Part shown: piece after piece, positions 55,074 to 64,000 of the stretch
Numbering within the stretch: the first letter of the stretch is position 1
How the letters are laid out: each line of letters starts with the position of its first letter
Source: Shewanella yunxiaonensis
GTDB lineage: Bacteria > Pseudomonadota > Gammaproteobacteria > Enterobacterales > Shewanellaceae
DNA: 64,000 bases
Direction: 5' to 3'
Assembly: GCF_018223345.1 (NCBI RefSeq)
Contig: NZ_CP073587.1
Location: 1,523,001-1,587,000 of the forward strand
Position numbers and translations under genes: made by a program
The notes under the pieces: model-generated
What the model saw: the letters and a program-made list of their open reading frames with translations, nothing else
The model's database searches: none
What the model was told of the DNA's origin: nothing

Positions 55074-56558
55074 TCAGGCAAAACTGAACTTAAGTTCAAA
55101 ATTCACATTGGCCATCTGCTTTTGTTCCCGTTGCAGATCTTTGACAAAAAGACTGATGCGATGCTTGGGCTCTTTTAAGGCAAGTGTTAAGCCTCGTTCC
55201 GTGCAACTGACATTGCTGATGTGCACACTGCTGGCAATGCGACCAAGATTGAGCAGCACCGCCAGGCGTAATAACGAAATCAGGCGGATTGACAGCAGCT
55301 TTTCTGACGGTTCCAGTAACGTTAGACGCTCCAGATCCAGCTTTTTACGCTGATTACCAATCAATCGAGCCAGTAACTGTTGCTGCTGCTCGCCAAACCC
55401 CGGCATATCACTGTTTGCAATGATATAGGCGCCATGTTTGTGATGCGCGCGGGAGCTGATATGAATACCGGTTTCATGCAGAATTGCCGCATATTCCAGG
55501 GTATGACGATGATTTTGTAAGCCCCAGCTTTCCGCAACGCCATTAAATAGTGTGATCGCTGTATTACGGACTTTCTCCGCATGTTGATGGTCGATATGGT
55601 AAAGCTGCGCCAAGCTATCAACGGTTCGTTGGCGCACGTCACTGTAAGTGCCGATCCCCGCTAATTCATACAGCACACCTTCTCTTAGTGCGCCATTGGC
55701 AAACTCCAGCGAGATGACGGGCAACCGACGGAAAAAGCTGATCAGTATTGCCAGCCCGGCTGGCAGTAGTGGTGTTCGTTTGCTATCCACATTATCCAGC
55801 TGAATTTTATTGATATGTCCCCACGCAATCAGTTTTTGTTTTAACTGTTTCAACCGCGCCATGGTAACCGTGTCATCGCCGAAAAATTGCAATAACGCTT
55901 CGCAGATGGCTTTGACACTGCCGGAACTACCGAGCGTGAGGTCCCAGTTACCCGTAAAGTATTCCTTAGAGAGTGAAGCAAACTGTTTATCTGCGGCACT
56001 GAGCGCGGCATTAAATGCTGCAGCACTGATAACGCCATCTTTAAAAAACCGCTGATTATAACTGACACAGCCGCAACGCAGACTGGACAACGAACTGGCT
56101 CGAGTGCGACTGCCTACCACAACCTCGGTGGAACCACCTCCAATATCAATTATCAGATTCCTGGCCGCTAATACTTGAGTGTGGGCAATACCGCTGTATA
56201 TGAGTCGTGCTTCCTCATGACCGGATACTACTTCAATTGGGTAGGGCAGTACTTGTTGCGCAGCCTGAAGAAATGCGTCGCGATTTTTGGCAACCCTCAA
56301 GGTGTAAGTAGCAACCATGCGGACCTGCGGAATGGGTAAACTGGAAAAGCGCTGTTTGAATTCTTGCAGACAGGCAATGCCGCGGGTAATTGCGGCATCA
56401 CTAAGAACATTGTCATTATCCAAGCCGTCGGCTAGTTGTACCAGTTGTTTCTCTTTATGCAGTATCTGAATACTACCGTCTTGTTCTCTGGCAATCACCA
56501 GATGAAAACTGTTGGAACCCATGTCGATGGCAACAAAGTGTTTGGCAACCTCGCTCAA
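55074..56558 (-). CDS. ppx: Exopolyphosphatase (Ppx/GppA family)
   Basis: Processive hydrolysis of polyphosphate to phosphate, or of pppGpp in GppA members. The 494 residues have the N-terminal actin-like ATPase signature FVAIDMGSNSFHLVI, the second phosphate loop LIIDIGGGSTEVVVG and GSSGSVKAI. The C-terminal HD-like helical domain contains EYAAILHETGIHIS. I call it Ppx rather than GppA because it lies directly downstream of ppk (15 bp). Confidence 0.93.
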   Translation of the reverse strand: MSEVAKHFVAIDMGSNSFHLVIAREQDGSIQILHKEKQLVQLADGLDNDNVLSDAAITRGIACLQEFKQRFSSLPIPQVRMVATYTLRVAKNRDAFLQAAQQVLPYPIEVVSGHEEARLIYSGIAHTQVLAARNLIIDIGGGSTEVVVGSRTRASSLSSLRCGCVSYNQRFFKDGVISAAAFNAALSAADKQFASLSKEYFTGNWDLTLGSSGSVKAICEALLQFFGDDTVTMARLKQLKQKLIAWGHINKIQLDNVDSKRTPLLPAGLAILISFFRRLPVISLEFANGALREGVLYELAGIGTYSDVRQRTVDSLAQLYHIDHQHAEKVRNTAITLFNGVAESWGLQNHRHTLEYAAILHETGIHISSRAHHKHGAYIIANSDMPGFGEQQQQLLARLIGNQRKKLDLERLTLLEPSEKLLSIRLISLLRLAVLLNLGRIASSVHISNVSCTERGLTLALKEPKHRISLFVKDLQREQKQMANVNFELKFSFA

Positions 56559-56573
56559 ATGACTCCTCTCCCG

Positions 56574-58682
56574 TTACGCTTTTGGTTCACTAGCGTTTTG
56601 TTGATTGATCAATTGCTGACATTTTTTTTCATAATTGACCAGATATTGGTATACCGCAATTTGCGATCTTACCTTACGCCGGTTACCGCGTTCACGGTAG
56701 GGGTTAGATTGATCTTTGTTGATGATGCGAGCCTTGGTGTTGTCACTAAACTGAATGGTCAAAATATCCATCAACATCTTTTTCAGTTGTGGATCTCGAA
56801 TGGGTACGCCTACTTCAACACGATTATCAATATTACGCGCCATCCAGTCGGCAGAAGACAGGTAGAGATTATTCTGTCCTCCAGCATAAAACAGCATTAC
56901 CCGGGCGTGTTCTAAAAAGCGGTCAACAATACTGATAACCGAGATATTGTCACTAATCCCCGGGATTTGAGGGATCAACGAACACATCCCACGAATAAGT
57001 AAACGAATTTTGACACCGGCTGCAGATGCTTCATACAACTTCTGTATCAGCAGTTCATCTACCAGATTATTGAGCTTGAGTGTAATCGCTGCCTTACGTT
57101 TGGCTTTAGCACGTTTAATCTCTTCATCCATCAGCGCCATCAACTTGCTACGCGCGTTATAGGGAGAGACCAGTAGCTGGTTAAAGTCGAAACGGCGGTA
57201 TGGATGTTCTATCAGCTCGAACACCTGATCGACTTCTCGGCCAATTTCCTGGTCGGCGGTAAACAGTGACATATCGGTATAGATTTTCGCCGTGCTTTCG
57301 TTGAAATTTCCTGAGCCGATATGACTGTAGATTTTTAATTCACCCTGTTCTTCACGCCCGACCATAAATAGTTTTGAGTGAATTTTCAGGCTGGGAATAC
57401 CGTGATGCACTCGTACACCGGCTTCGGCCAAAACCCGGCTCCACTCAATATTGGCCTGTTCATCAAAACGCGCCCGAAGCTCAATAACTACGGTCACTTG
57501 TTTGCCATTTTTGACTGCATCGATCAGTGACTGGATCACTCGCGATTTTTTGGCCGCCCGGTAGAGACTGATTTTGATAAATTTTACTGCCGGATCGTAG
57601 GCTGCCTGCCGCACCAGCTCTGTAAAATGGGAGAATTTGTGGTAGGGATAATACAGCAGGATATCCTGTTGGCGGATCGCCTCAAAATAGTTATGGCTGC
57701 GATTGAATAGCACGCTGTCGAGGGCGGTAATTTTGGTGTTTTCCAGATATTTCCGACCGGGATTCGGAAAACCGATGAAATCTTTAAAGCTGTGGTAACG
57801 TCCACCGGGAATAATGCATTCGGTATTTGAGATGTTGAGCTGCTCAGTCAACATTGCCAACATATGTTCGGGCATGTCGCGATCATAAACTAACCGCACC
57901 GGTTCCGCTGTCAGACGTTGTTTTAGCCCTTTGGTGAGTTTTTCTAGCTGGCTTTGTTCTAATTCATCGTTCAGGTCAAAGTCGGCATCACGGGTAAATT
58001 TCATCGAATACACATCCATGCTTTCGTATTCGAAAAACGGCGAGAACAGTGAATCCATACAATGACGAATTATATTGTCAAGTAAAATCAGATATTTACG
58101 TGATTTTGTTTTCTCTGGGGGTAACAGTACAAAGCGTTCGACATTTTTAGTCGGCACTTCTACTAACGCATATTGCCGATGTTCTTTGGTGTAAAAGCAT
58201 ACCGCTAAGTAGGTGGTATCGTCGTTGATGTGTTTTACCAGATCGGAATTTTTGTGCACGATCAGTGGCGTAATATGACGTTTAAGATGGTCTTTGAAGT
58301 AGTTTTTTAGCCATTGGCTGTGAAATTCACTGAGCTGCTGTTCATTGATCAGAAAAATATTACGTCGTGCCAGCTCGCGCATCAGCTCAACATAGATCGC
58401 ATCAAAGCGGTCCTGCAGCACTAATACTTTGGTCTGGATTTTTGCCATCAGGTGGCGACTGTAGTTACGACCTTCTTTGAGACTGGAAAGCAGGGTAGAG
58501 CGCCGGACTTCAGCCACTCTTACGCGGAAGAATTCGTCCATGTTATTAGAGTAAATTCCCAGAAATCGCACGCGTTCCACCAACGGCACTGAACTATCAG
58601 CAGCTTCCTGCAGTACGCGCTCATTGAATGACAACCAGGATAACTCTTTATCCAGAGAAAACTTTTCAGTGGAAGGGGACAC
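56574..58682 (-). CDS. ppk: Polyphosphate kinase 1
   Basis: Membrane-associated enzyme that polymerises the ATP gamma-phosphate into polyphosphate. The 702 residues start with the N-terminal helical domain (LDKELSWLSFNERVLQEA, NNMDEFFRVRV). Two phospholipase-D-like catalytic domains follow. The phosphorylated histidine is in LKIHSKLFMVGR and the second in DRFLEHARVMLF. Other landmarks are FIKISLYRAAKKS and SSADWMARNIDNR. It heads the ppk-ppx operon. A possible IR lies in the upstream gap near 58746-58764. Confidence 0.96.
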   Translation of the reverse strand: MSPSTEKFSLDKELSWLSFNERVLQEAADSSVPLVERVRFLGIYSNNMDEFFRVRVAEVRRSTLLSSLKEGRNYSRHLMAKIQTKVLVLQDRFDAIYVELMRELARRNIFLINEQQLSEFHSQWLKNYFKDHLKRHITPLIVHKNSDLVKHINDDTTYLAVCFYTKEHRQYALVEVPTKNVERFVLLPPEKTKSRKYLILLDNIIRHCMDSLFSPFFEYESMDVYSMKFTRDADFDLNDELEQSQLEKLTKGLKQRLTAEPVRLVYDRDMPEHMLAMLTEQLNISNTECIIPGGRYHSFKDFIGFPNPGRKYLENTKITALDSVLFNRSHNYFEAIRQQDILLYYPYHKFSHFTELVRQAAYDPAVKFIKISLYRAAKKSRVIQSLIDAVKNGKQVTVVIELRARFDEQANIEWSRVLAEAGVRVHHGIPSLKIHSKLFMVGREEQGELKIYSHIGSGNFNESTAKIYTDMSLFTADQEIGREVDQVFELIEHPYRRFDFNQLLVSPYNARSKLMALMDEEIKRAKAKRKAAITLKLNNLVDELLIQKLYEASAAGVKIRLLIRGMCSLIPQIPGISDNISVISIVDRFLEHARVMLFYAGGQNNLYLSSADWMARNIDNRVEVGVPIRDPQLKKMLMDILTIQFSDNTKARIINKDQSNPYRERGNRRKVRSQIAVYQYLVNYEKKCQQLINQQNASEPKA

Positions 58683-58745
58683 CGCACTCTCCTTACGGGC
58701 ATATTTTTCAGCACAGAACGGCTAAGTTGCATTACTGTGCTGAAT

Positions 58746-58764
58746 TAACATATAGCAGATGTTA
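58746..58764. promoter_or_regulatory. Inverted repeat upstream of ppk
   Basis: TAACAT and ATGTTA face each other across ATAGCAG, about 65-80 bases before the ppk start and in the same gap as the divergent CreA-like gene. It may be an operator for either gene. Confidence 0.3.
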
Positions 58765-58974
58765 TCTGGGAAAAGGCGTCATAAATCACAGATATGCAGC
58801 ACCTAGCGAGTCCGCAGATATAAAGCTATGAGGCTAGCAATTTTTTATGAATGAAAGATGACAAATTCACTGGAAATGACATTTTTGTTGCAACAGTATG
58901 ACGGCCTAAACTCTGGCGTGCAGTGTCCACAAGTCTGACGCCGGTTGGCGGTACCAATATGCAGGAATGAATCA

Positions 58975-59463
58975 ATGAAAACGATAGTGTGTGGTGGAAT
59001 TGGCTTGTTAGTCGGATTGCTGACGGGCTGTGGCGATGATGTTGGCAAGGTAAGTCTCGGCTGGTTTACTACCAAGGACGTGGTTATTGACGCAATTACC
59101 GATCCTAAGATCGCTGGCGTAACCTGCCATGTGAGCCGTATAGAGGCTAATCTGAATTTGGCCGATCCTTCTGATATGAGCATTGCCTGTCGGCAAACCG
59201 GTCCGATTACTAAGGCGGATATTGCGACCATAGATAAAAGTAAGTCGGGTGAAGTGGTGTTCAGTGAATCGCTAAGTGTGCTGTTTAAAAGCCTCAAAGT
59301 AAGGCGAATTTATGACAGTGAACACCAGACGCTGCTGTATCTTTCATACTCTACCAAAGAAACCAATGGCAGCCATAAACATGCGTTGTCCAGTGTGCCG
59401 CTATGGCGTACTCAAGCGTGGGAAGAGCGCCCCCATACGGTGATGCAGCCGGATAAATCCTGA
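58975..59463 (+). CDS. creA: CreA-family lipoprotein
   Basis: Small periplasmic protein of unknown biochemical role, 162 residues (E. coli CreA 157). Unlike E. coli CreA it carries a lipobox, LLTGC with Cys19. CreA landmarks are VTCHVSRIEAN, IACRQTGPITKADI, GEVVFSESLSVLFKSLKV and HALSSVPLW near the end. The start at 58975 has AGGA nine bases before it; the frame extends ten codons upstream without a ribosome binding site. Confidence 0.85.
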   Translation: MKTIVCGGIGLLVGLLTGCGDDVGKVSLGWFTTKDVVIDAITDPKIAGVTCHVSRIEANLNLADPSDMSIACRQTGPITKADIATIDKSKSGEVVFSESLSVLFKSLKVRRIYDSEHQTLLYLSYSTKETNGSHKHALSSVPLWRTQAWEERPHTVMQPDKS

Positions 59464-59534
59464 GTGGGGATTTGCAATCGTCAAAAAATGGAATAATCTG
59501 TATTTCTGATAAATCCTTACACAATTTATAATAA

Positions 59535-60476
59535 ATGGAAGTTTTGACTAATGATAAGCCACGTTTTAAGTGGCAGATTACTGCAATTAATGCATTGCTA
59601 ATCGTATTACCTCCACTGTTCTGGGCCGGTAATTTTATTGCGGCTCGTGGTATTCGTAACGACTTGCCGCCGGTGACCTTGGCTTTCTACCGTTGGATTA
59701 TCGCGGTGATAGTATTATTGCCGTTTTCGATAGCCGCTTTTCGGCGAGATTGGCGCAAATATCGTGAACATCCCTGGTTGATTCTGGGGCTATCTATCAC
59801 CGGCATTACTGCATTTAACACCTTAATTTATGTCGGCTTGCAAACCACCGCCGCAGCTAATGGTCTGATCATCAATGCCTGTCTTCCCTTAATGATTTTA
59901 TTGCTGGGGGCATTGTTTTATGGACAACCACTGCGTTTGCGGCAGAGTTTGGGGATGTTACTTTCCTTTGGCGGAGTCCTGACGATTGTTACCCGAGGTG
60001 ATCTGCATGTGCTGACCGCAATGGGTTTTGGTCATGGTGATATTTATATTCTCAGTGGCTTACTTTGCTGGGCGTTTTATACCCACTGGCTTAAGTATGT
60101 TCCCGCGGAGGTGAGCCGCGTCGGGTTGATGTCAGTACAAATGATTGTCGGTTTGGTGTTTTTAGCCCCCTTTTACGGTTGGGAAGTGGAGGGTGGCGGG
60201 GTTGCTAACTGGAATATGCATGCTTTTCTAGCGTTAGCCTATGTCGGCATCATTCCTTCGGTAATGGCATATCTGCTCTATAACGCCTGCGTTGACCGTA
60301 TGGGACCTGCACCGGCCGGCATGTCTATCTACCTCATGCCGGTGTTCGGCGTGATGTTGTCAGTGTTCGTGCTGGGGGAAATGCTCCACTGGTATCAGTT
60401 GCTTGGTGTGGCACTTATTTTCTTTGGTATCTTTGTTGCGGGGATGATGCCGACATGGCGTCGTGACAAGGTCTAG
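59535..60476 (+). CDS. EamA/DMT-family transporter
   Basis: Inner-membrane drug/metabolite carrier of 313 residues with ten helices in two EamA repeats. Landmarks are PPLFWAGNFIAARGIRNDLPPVTLAFYRW, split at a helix boundary, in the first repeat and ALAYVGIIPSVMAYLLYNACVDRMG in the second. The substrate is unknown. The ATG lies in an AT-rich stretch with no clear ribosome binding site. Confidence 0.88.
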   Translation: MEVLTNDKPRFKWQITAINALLIVLPPLFWAGNFIAARGIRNDLPPVTLAFYRWIIAVIVLLPFSIAAFRRDWRKYREHPWLILGLSITGITAFNTLIYVGLQTTAAANGLIINACLPLMILLLGALFYGQPLRLRQSLGMLLSFGGVLTIVTRGDLHVLTAMGFGHGDIYILSGLLCWAFYTHWLKYVPAEVSRVGLMSVQMIVGLVFLAPFYGWEVEGGGVANWNMHAFLALAYVGIIPSVMAYLLYNACVDRMGPAPAGMSIYLMPVFGVMLSVFVLGEMLHWYQLLGVALIFFGIFVAGMMPTWRRDKV

Positions 60477-60631
60477 TCACGAAACTTTGAGCCATCGTAA
60501 AGTAAACTCCGGGAATTTCGCGACTTAAGGCATCAATCAGCGGGTTTGTGACTCAGGTTGTATTCTTGCAAGTTAATGCAGATACCGCGGTCGCTTATGG
60601 ATGACGACAGTCATGGCTGAGTGCTATCGTG

Positions 60632-60656
60632 TATTACGAATTTTATTTTTGTAATA
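60632..60656. promoter_or_regulatory. Inverted repeat upstream of the Ni/Co transporter operon
   Basis: TATTAC-N13-GTAATA sits 42-66 bases before the nikK-like start. The left half plus neighbouring base (GTATTA) is close to the NikR half-site GTATGA, but the right half does not fit the known NikR spacing, so the regulator is uncertain. It could also be an unrelated operator. Confidence 0.35.
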
Positions 60657-60697
60657 TCGACGCTGCTCGTCGCCGATGCAACTTCCCGGAGTTTCTG

Positions 60698-61468
60698 ATG
60701 TTGCGATATCTGCTATTGACGTTATCTTCCGCCATCTGTTTATGCTCGTTTAGTGCCAGTGCCCATTTTCAAGAACTGATCCCATCTCACGATATTGTTT
60801 CCACTCCGGCTGAGAGTCAGTTATCGCTATCGTTAAAATTTACCCACCCGATGTCTCGTGGTCCGTTAATGAATATGGCCACCCCATTACAATTTGGTGT
60901 CGTTGGACCTCAAGGACGTCAGAATTTGTTGGATACGCTGCAGGCTCAGCAGACGCAAGGTGTTCAGACGTTTAATGCGATTTACCAGATTAAGCGTCCT
61001 GGCGATTACCTGTTTTACCTGGAACCTGCCCCCTACTGGGAGCCAGCCGAAGGCAAAATGATTGTGCATTACACCAAAGTGGTGGTAGATGCTTTCGGAA
61101 TGGAAGACAACTGGGCTGCCGAGGTCGGTTTGCCGGTGGAAATCGTGCCCTTAACGCGGCCTTTTGGATTATGGAGCGGCAATCTGTTTCAAGGCGTGGT
61201 GAAACGCCAGGGTAAGCCGGTGCCTTTTGCCGAAGTTGAAGTGGAATGGCTTAATGATGGCAGTATTACGCCGCCCTCAGATCCCTATATCACCCAGATA
61301 GTTCATGCAGATGCCAATGGTACTTTCAGTTATGTGATGCCAAAAGCGGGCTGGTGGGGGTTCGCCGCATTGTTGGACGGTAAAAAACCGATGAAAAATC
61401 CGCAAGGGAAAGAGGTGCCGGTGGAACGCGGCGGACTTATCTGGGTGTTTACCCGAGACATGAAATAG
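60698..61468 (+). CDS. nikK: Periplasmic DUF4198 component of a Ni/Co ECF transporter (NikK-like)
   Basis: A 256-residue secreted protein: signal peptide ([20 protein letters not shown], cleavage near SASA-H), then a DUF4198 (NikK-type) domain. The new N terminus begins at a histidine (HFQELIP), a feature shared with NikL and possibly a metal ligand. The domain closes with a beta-rich [17 protein letters not shown] and FTRDM. CGGAG lies seven bases before ATG 60698. It is first in the operon K-M-L-Q-O, the order described for nickel-type group-I ECF transporters. Confidence 0.8.
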   Translation: MLRYLLLTLSSAICLCSFSASAHFQELIPSHDIVSTPAESQLSLSLKFTHPMSRGPLMNMATPLQFGVVGPQGRQNLLDTLQAQQTQGVQTFNAIYQIKRPGDYLFYLEPAPYWEPAEGKMIVHYTKVVVDAFGMEDNWAAEVGLPVEIVPLTRPFGLWSGNLFQGVVKRQGKPVPFAEVEVEWLNDGSITPPSDPYITQIVHADANGTFSYVMPKAGWWGFAALLDGKKPMKNPQGKEVPVERGGLIWVFTRDMK

Positions 61469-61480
61469 GAGCGCGTAGTC

Positions 61481-62140
61481 ATGGCCCATATTCCTGAAGG
61501 CGTGCTATCTGCGCCAGTGTTAATTGCTGGTGCTGTAGTGACCGCAGCGTCGGTGGCTTATGCCATTCGGCAACTAGATTACGACCGCTTGCCTCAGGCC
61601 GCAGTGTTGGCAGCCTGCTTTTTTGTCGCATCCCTGGTGGCCGTTCCTGCCGGGCCCAGCAGTGTGCATCTCTTGCTCAATGGCTTGATGGGATTAATGC
61701 TGGGCTGGCTGGCAGTACCCGCACTGTTGGTCGCGTTATTGTTACAGGCTGTGTTTTTTGGCTTTGGTGGCTTGTTGGTGCTCGGCGTTAACTGCCTCGA
61801 TATAGCCTTGCCAGCGCTACTCAGTTATTACCTGGTATCGCCATGGCTTAATCGGGCGCTGCTAGCGAATAACCGGCGGCAGCTGTTTATCAGTGGGATG
61901 GTCGCCGGTACTATTGGGGTTGCTGGAACGGGTTCCTTGGTGTGCCTGGCACTGGTGCTAAGTGGTCCGCAGTATCTTGCTGCTGGCAAAGTGATCCTGC
62001 TGACTTATCTGCCGCTACTGTTGGTGGAGTCGCTGATCACTGGTGCCATCGTCGGCTTTGTTGCTAAAGTCGCTCCTGAGTTGCTGCTAAAACAATTACC
62101 ACAACCTTTGGTGGCGGAGGAATCCCATGCCACTCGCTAA
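61481..62140 (+). CDS. nikM: Substrate-specific S-component CbiM/NikM
   Basis: Core S-component that binds the metal through its conserved N terminus. The N-terminal MAHIPEGVLS carries the His that, with the amino terminus, coordinates Ni/Co in this family. Five or six membrane helices and SSVHLLLNGLMGLMLGW follow in 219 residues. GGAG precedes the ATG. Nickel is favoured over cobalt by the neighbours NikK and NikL; the sequence alone does not decide. Confidence 0.85.
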   Translation: MAHIPEGVLSAPVLIAGAVVTAASVAYAIRQLDYDRLPQAAVLAACFFVASLVAVPAGPSSVHLLLNGLMGLMLGWLAVPALLVALLLQAVFFGFGGLLVLGVNCLDIALPALLSYYLVSPWLNRALLANNRRQLFISGMVAGTIGVAGTGSLVCLALVLSGPQYLAAGKVILLTYLPLLLVESLITGAIVGFVAKVAPELLLKQLPQPLVAEESHATR

Positions 62141-62732
62141 TAAATCCATAGTAATCGGGCTACTGTTGATGTTGTCTGGGGTTTGCAGCCTGCCGGCATC
62201 GGCACATCTGTTAAAGGTATTTGCATGGGCTGAAGGCCATGAGATTGTGGGCAATGCCTATTTTGCTGGTGGCATTGCGGCTGGTGGCGCGCATATAAAG
62301 GTGTTTGACCAACAGCATCAGTTGGTGGCTGAAGTTAGTCCCGATCACAAAGGTGATTTTCGGGTGAAAGTGCCGGGTGCAGCGGACTATAGTATCGTGG
62401 CCGACACTGAAGATGGTCATGTGGCACACTGGGAGATAAAAGCCGCTGAAGTTGCTGCACCTGCCGTGGCCTCTGCAACTGTGGCAGAACCTAAGGTTGC
62501 CGATAACGCTGTGACTAACAGCCCCGCGGTGTCGGCAACCGCTGCCATTGATAAAGCCCAACTTGAGCAGCTAGTACAAACGGCTGTCGCCCAAGAAATC
62601 GGTCCGTTACGGATGGAACTGCAGCAGTATGCTGATCGGCTAAGATTGTCGGATCTGCTTGGCGGCATCGGTTTTATCTTCGGTCTTACTGGTAGCTCCT
62701 TATGGTGGCGCAGCCGTAAACTGCAACAATGA
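62127..62732 (+). CDS. nikL: Ni/Co ECF transporter accessory protein NikL/CbiL-like
   Basis: 201 residues: a signal peptide (to ~PASA), a mature domain starting HLLKVFAWAEGHE with a histidine at or near the new N terminus, a beta-sandwich DFRVKVPGAADYSIVADTEDGHV, an Ala/Val-rich linker, a short coiled coil (~140-170) and one C-terminal membrane helix (LLGGIGFIFGLTGSSLWW) with basic tail. This is the NikL/CbiL architecture. The start overlaps the end of nikM by 14 bases. Confidence 0.82.
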   Translation: MPLANKSIVIGLLLMLSGVCSLPASAHLLKVFAWAEGHEIVGNAYFAGGIAAGGAHIKVFDQQHQLVAEVSPDHKGDFRVKVPGAADYSIVADTEDGHVAHWEIKAAEVAAPAVASATVAEPKVADNAVTNSPAVSATAAIDKAQLEQLVQTAVAQEIGPLRMELQQYADRLRLSDLLGGIGFIFGLTGSSLWWRSRKLQQ

Positions 62733-63499
62733 ATAGTTTCTCTCTACAACATCAGGCACTGGAGCCCGACTGGTTTTCGGTGCTGGATCCCCGCAGTCGG
62801 CTGTTAGCCGCAGTGTTTTTTACGTTGGTTTCCCTGTGTTTATCCGCCGTACCGCCATTGATTTTAATGTTGGCATTGGCGCTGTTACTCACAACGTTAC
62901 TGGGGTGTCAGTGGCGGCTGATCATCAAGCGCCTGTTGGCATTTGAAGGCTTTATGGTACTGGTGTTGTTGTTTTTACCTTTTAACGTCGCGGGTGAGCG
63001 CTGGTTTTCCGTGGGGGGGATGGACGCGAGCTATCAGGGCGTAACTCAAGCGCTGGTGATCCTGCTGCGTGGTAACGCAGTCGTGCTGGCGCTACTCGCG
63101 CTTGTCGGGTCGATGGAGCCGGTAAAACTTGGTTATGCGTTGGCGGGCCTGGGATTACCAGAAAAGCTAGTACAGCTGTTTATGATGACAGTGCGCTATA
63201 TCGGCGTGTTATTTGATGAGCACCAACGGTTACGTACTGCCATGAAGGCTCGCGGTTTTGTGGCTGGCAGTAACTGGCATACCTGGCGCAGCTATGGGCA
63301 TCTACTGGGCATGTTGCTGGTGCGCAGTATGGAGCGGGCGCAGCGGATCAGTGGTGCCATGCGTTGCCGCGGGTTTAACGGCAAGTTTCATTTATTGACG
63401 CCAGTACAGTGGTGTTTGCGAGATACCGCAGCACTCACCATTGCCATCTTGCTATTTTTAATGCCGCTAATTTGGCAGTGGGGGCAATATGGCTTTTGA
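62729..63499 (+). CDS. cbiQ: ECF transporter T-component CbiQ/NikQ
   Basis: Transmembrane coupling protein, 256 residues with five or six helices. The Ala-Arg-Gly signature AMKARGFVAG and the second SGAMRCRGFNG are the coupling motifs that bind the two ATPases. The start overlaps the nikL stop by four bases, so translation is coupled. Confidence 0.9.
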   Translation: MNSFSLQHQALEPDWFSVLDPRSRLLAAVFFTLVSLCLSAVPPLILMLALALLLTTLLGCQWRLIIKRLLAFEGFMVLVLLFLPFNVAGERWFSVGGMDASYQGVTQALVILLRGNAVVLALLALVGSMEPVKLGYALAGLGLPEKLVQLFMMTVRYIGVLFDEHQRLRTAMKARGFVAGSNWHTWRSYGHLLGMLLVRSMERAQRISGAMRCRGFNGKFHLLTPVQWCLRDTAALTIAILLFLMPLIWQWGQYGF

Positions 63500-64000
63500 G
63501 CATATCGACCAACAGGATAAGTGCGTGACTGATACTCCGCAGACGGCATTACTCAAAGTTGCCGGATTGGGTTTTGCCTATGGTGCTAAGCCGGTTTTCA
63601 GTGAAGTAAATTTTGAATTACAGAGCGGTGACCGGTTGGCGTTAATCGGTGCCAACGGTGCCGGAAAATCAACGCTGCTGCGGGTGTTAGTGGGTTTAGC
63701 CAAGCCCAACAGCGGCAGTATCACGGCTTTCGGTCAGCACTGTGTCGGAGAAGACAGTTTCCAGCGGGTGCGACAGCGAATGGGCTTGCTGTTTCAAGAT
63801 TCTGACGATCAATTATTTTGTCCGACAGTGTTGGAAGACGTTGCCTTTGGGCCATTAAATCAGGGATTAGCTGCTGAGCTGGCGGTTGCTAAAGCGCATC
63901 AGACGTTAGCGTCATTGGGCATGGCCCAGTTTGCCGAGCGGATAACGTATCGGCTCTCGGGCGGTGAAAAACGCATGGTGGCACTGGCCACTGTGCTGGC
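63489..64000 (+). CDS. cbiO: ECF transporter ATPase CbiO/NikO, N-terminal part
   Basis: ABC ATPase that powers the Ni/Co ECF system. About 170 residues are visible. Walker A is in LIGANGAGKSTLLRV, the Q-loop LLFQDSDDQLFCPTV is typical of ECF ATPases, and the ABC signature YRLSGGEKRMVALA lies at the right edge. The open frame begins at ATG 63489, overlapping cbiQ by 11 bases; GTG 63525 is an alternative. The C-terminal part is outside the window. Confidence 0.9.
   Translation, partial: MAFEHIDQQDKCVTDTPQTALLKVAGLGFAYGAKPVFSEVNFELQSGDRLALIGANGAGKSTLLRVLVGLAKPNSGSITAFGQHCVGEDSFQRVRQRMGLLFQDSDDQLFCPTVLEDVAFGPLNQGLAAELAVAKAHQTLASLGMAQFAERITYRLSGGEKRMVALATVL

Noticed and set aside
60632-60656. NikR operator (GTATGA-N16-TCATAC)
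   Set aside because: The left half fits with one mismatch, but the right half at the required spacing does not; the site is kept only as an unassigned inverted repeat.

Overview
The window is a 64 kb piece of a gammaproteobacterial chromosome, almost certainly Shewanella or a close relative. Reasons: gene order matches that genus (smrB-prmB-aroC-...-mnmC-fabB-pdxB-asd-fimV-truA-folC-dedD-cvpA-purF, ppk-ppx), there is a multiheme outer-membrane cytochrome of the OmcA/MtrC/UndA type, and pyruvate formate-lyase and FocA genes are present. Most genes are ordinary chromosomal housekeeping genes. I saw no rRNA or tRNA genes, insertion sequences, CRISPR array or phage genes.

Layout. 1-7.2 kb: divergent pflB (cut by the left edge) and focA around a 983-bp control region with a PdhR-like operator, then ycaO, sohB and a DUF3083-like gene. 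7.3-11.6 kb: a GNAT gene and the tesA / ybbA-ybbP lysophospholipase and ABC-export locus. 11.7-16.8 kb: the first unusual island, with a 1428-residue propeller-PAS-GGDEF-EAL sensor, a secreted protein made of ten 13-residue repeats, and an unlisted 38-codon gene directly after it. 17-25.8 kb: M16 peptidase, sixA, smrB, prmB, aroC, an MFS transporter, an ATP-NAD kinase-like protein and yfcL. 25.9-39.4 kb: mnmC (degenerate methyltransferase half), fabB, pdxB, asd, fimV, truA, folC, dedD, cvpA and purF, with accD missing from its usual place. 39.5-40.9 kb: LysE-type exporter and polysaccharide deacetylase.

40.9-47.1 kb: the second unusual island. An undecaheme (11 CXXCH) outer-membrane lipoprotein cytochrome is divergent from an operon of a Tat-lipoprotein four-cluster ferredoxin (YdhY-like), an aldehyde:ferredoxin oxidoreductase-family enzyme (YdhV-like) and a small third protein in the YdhW position. 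The shared 357-bp AT-rich region has a CRP-like half-perfect site and a 17-bp palindrome. I read this as a possible respiratory module linking a tungsto/molybdo-bispterin enzyme to surface electron transfer.

47.1-54.4 kb: a minus-strand run of single-enzyme genes (carboxylesterase, LysE exporter, Asp/Glu racemase, three GNAT acetyltransferases, SAM methyltransferase, GFA-family zinc protein, a membrane-anchored protein of unknown function). 54.7-58.7 kb: FKBP isomerase and the ppk-ppx polyphosphate operon. 59-60.5 kb: CreA-like lipoprotein and EamA transporter. 60.7-64 kb: a nickel/cobalt ECF transporter operon in the order K-M-L-Q-O, cut by the right edge.

All functional calls come from reading the translations and from family knowledge; no database search was run.
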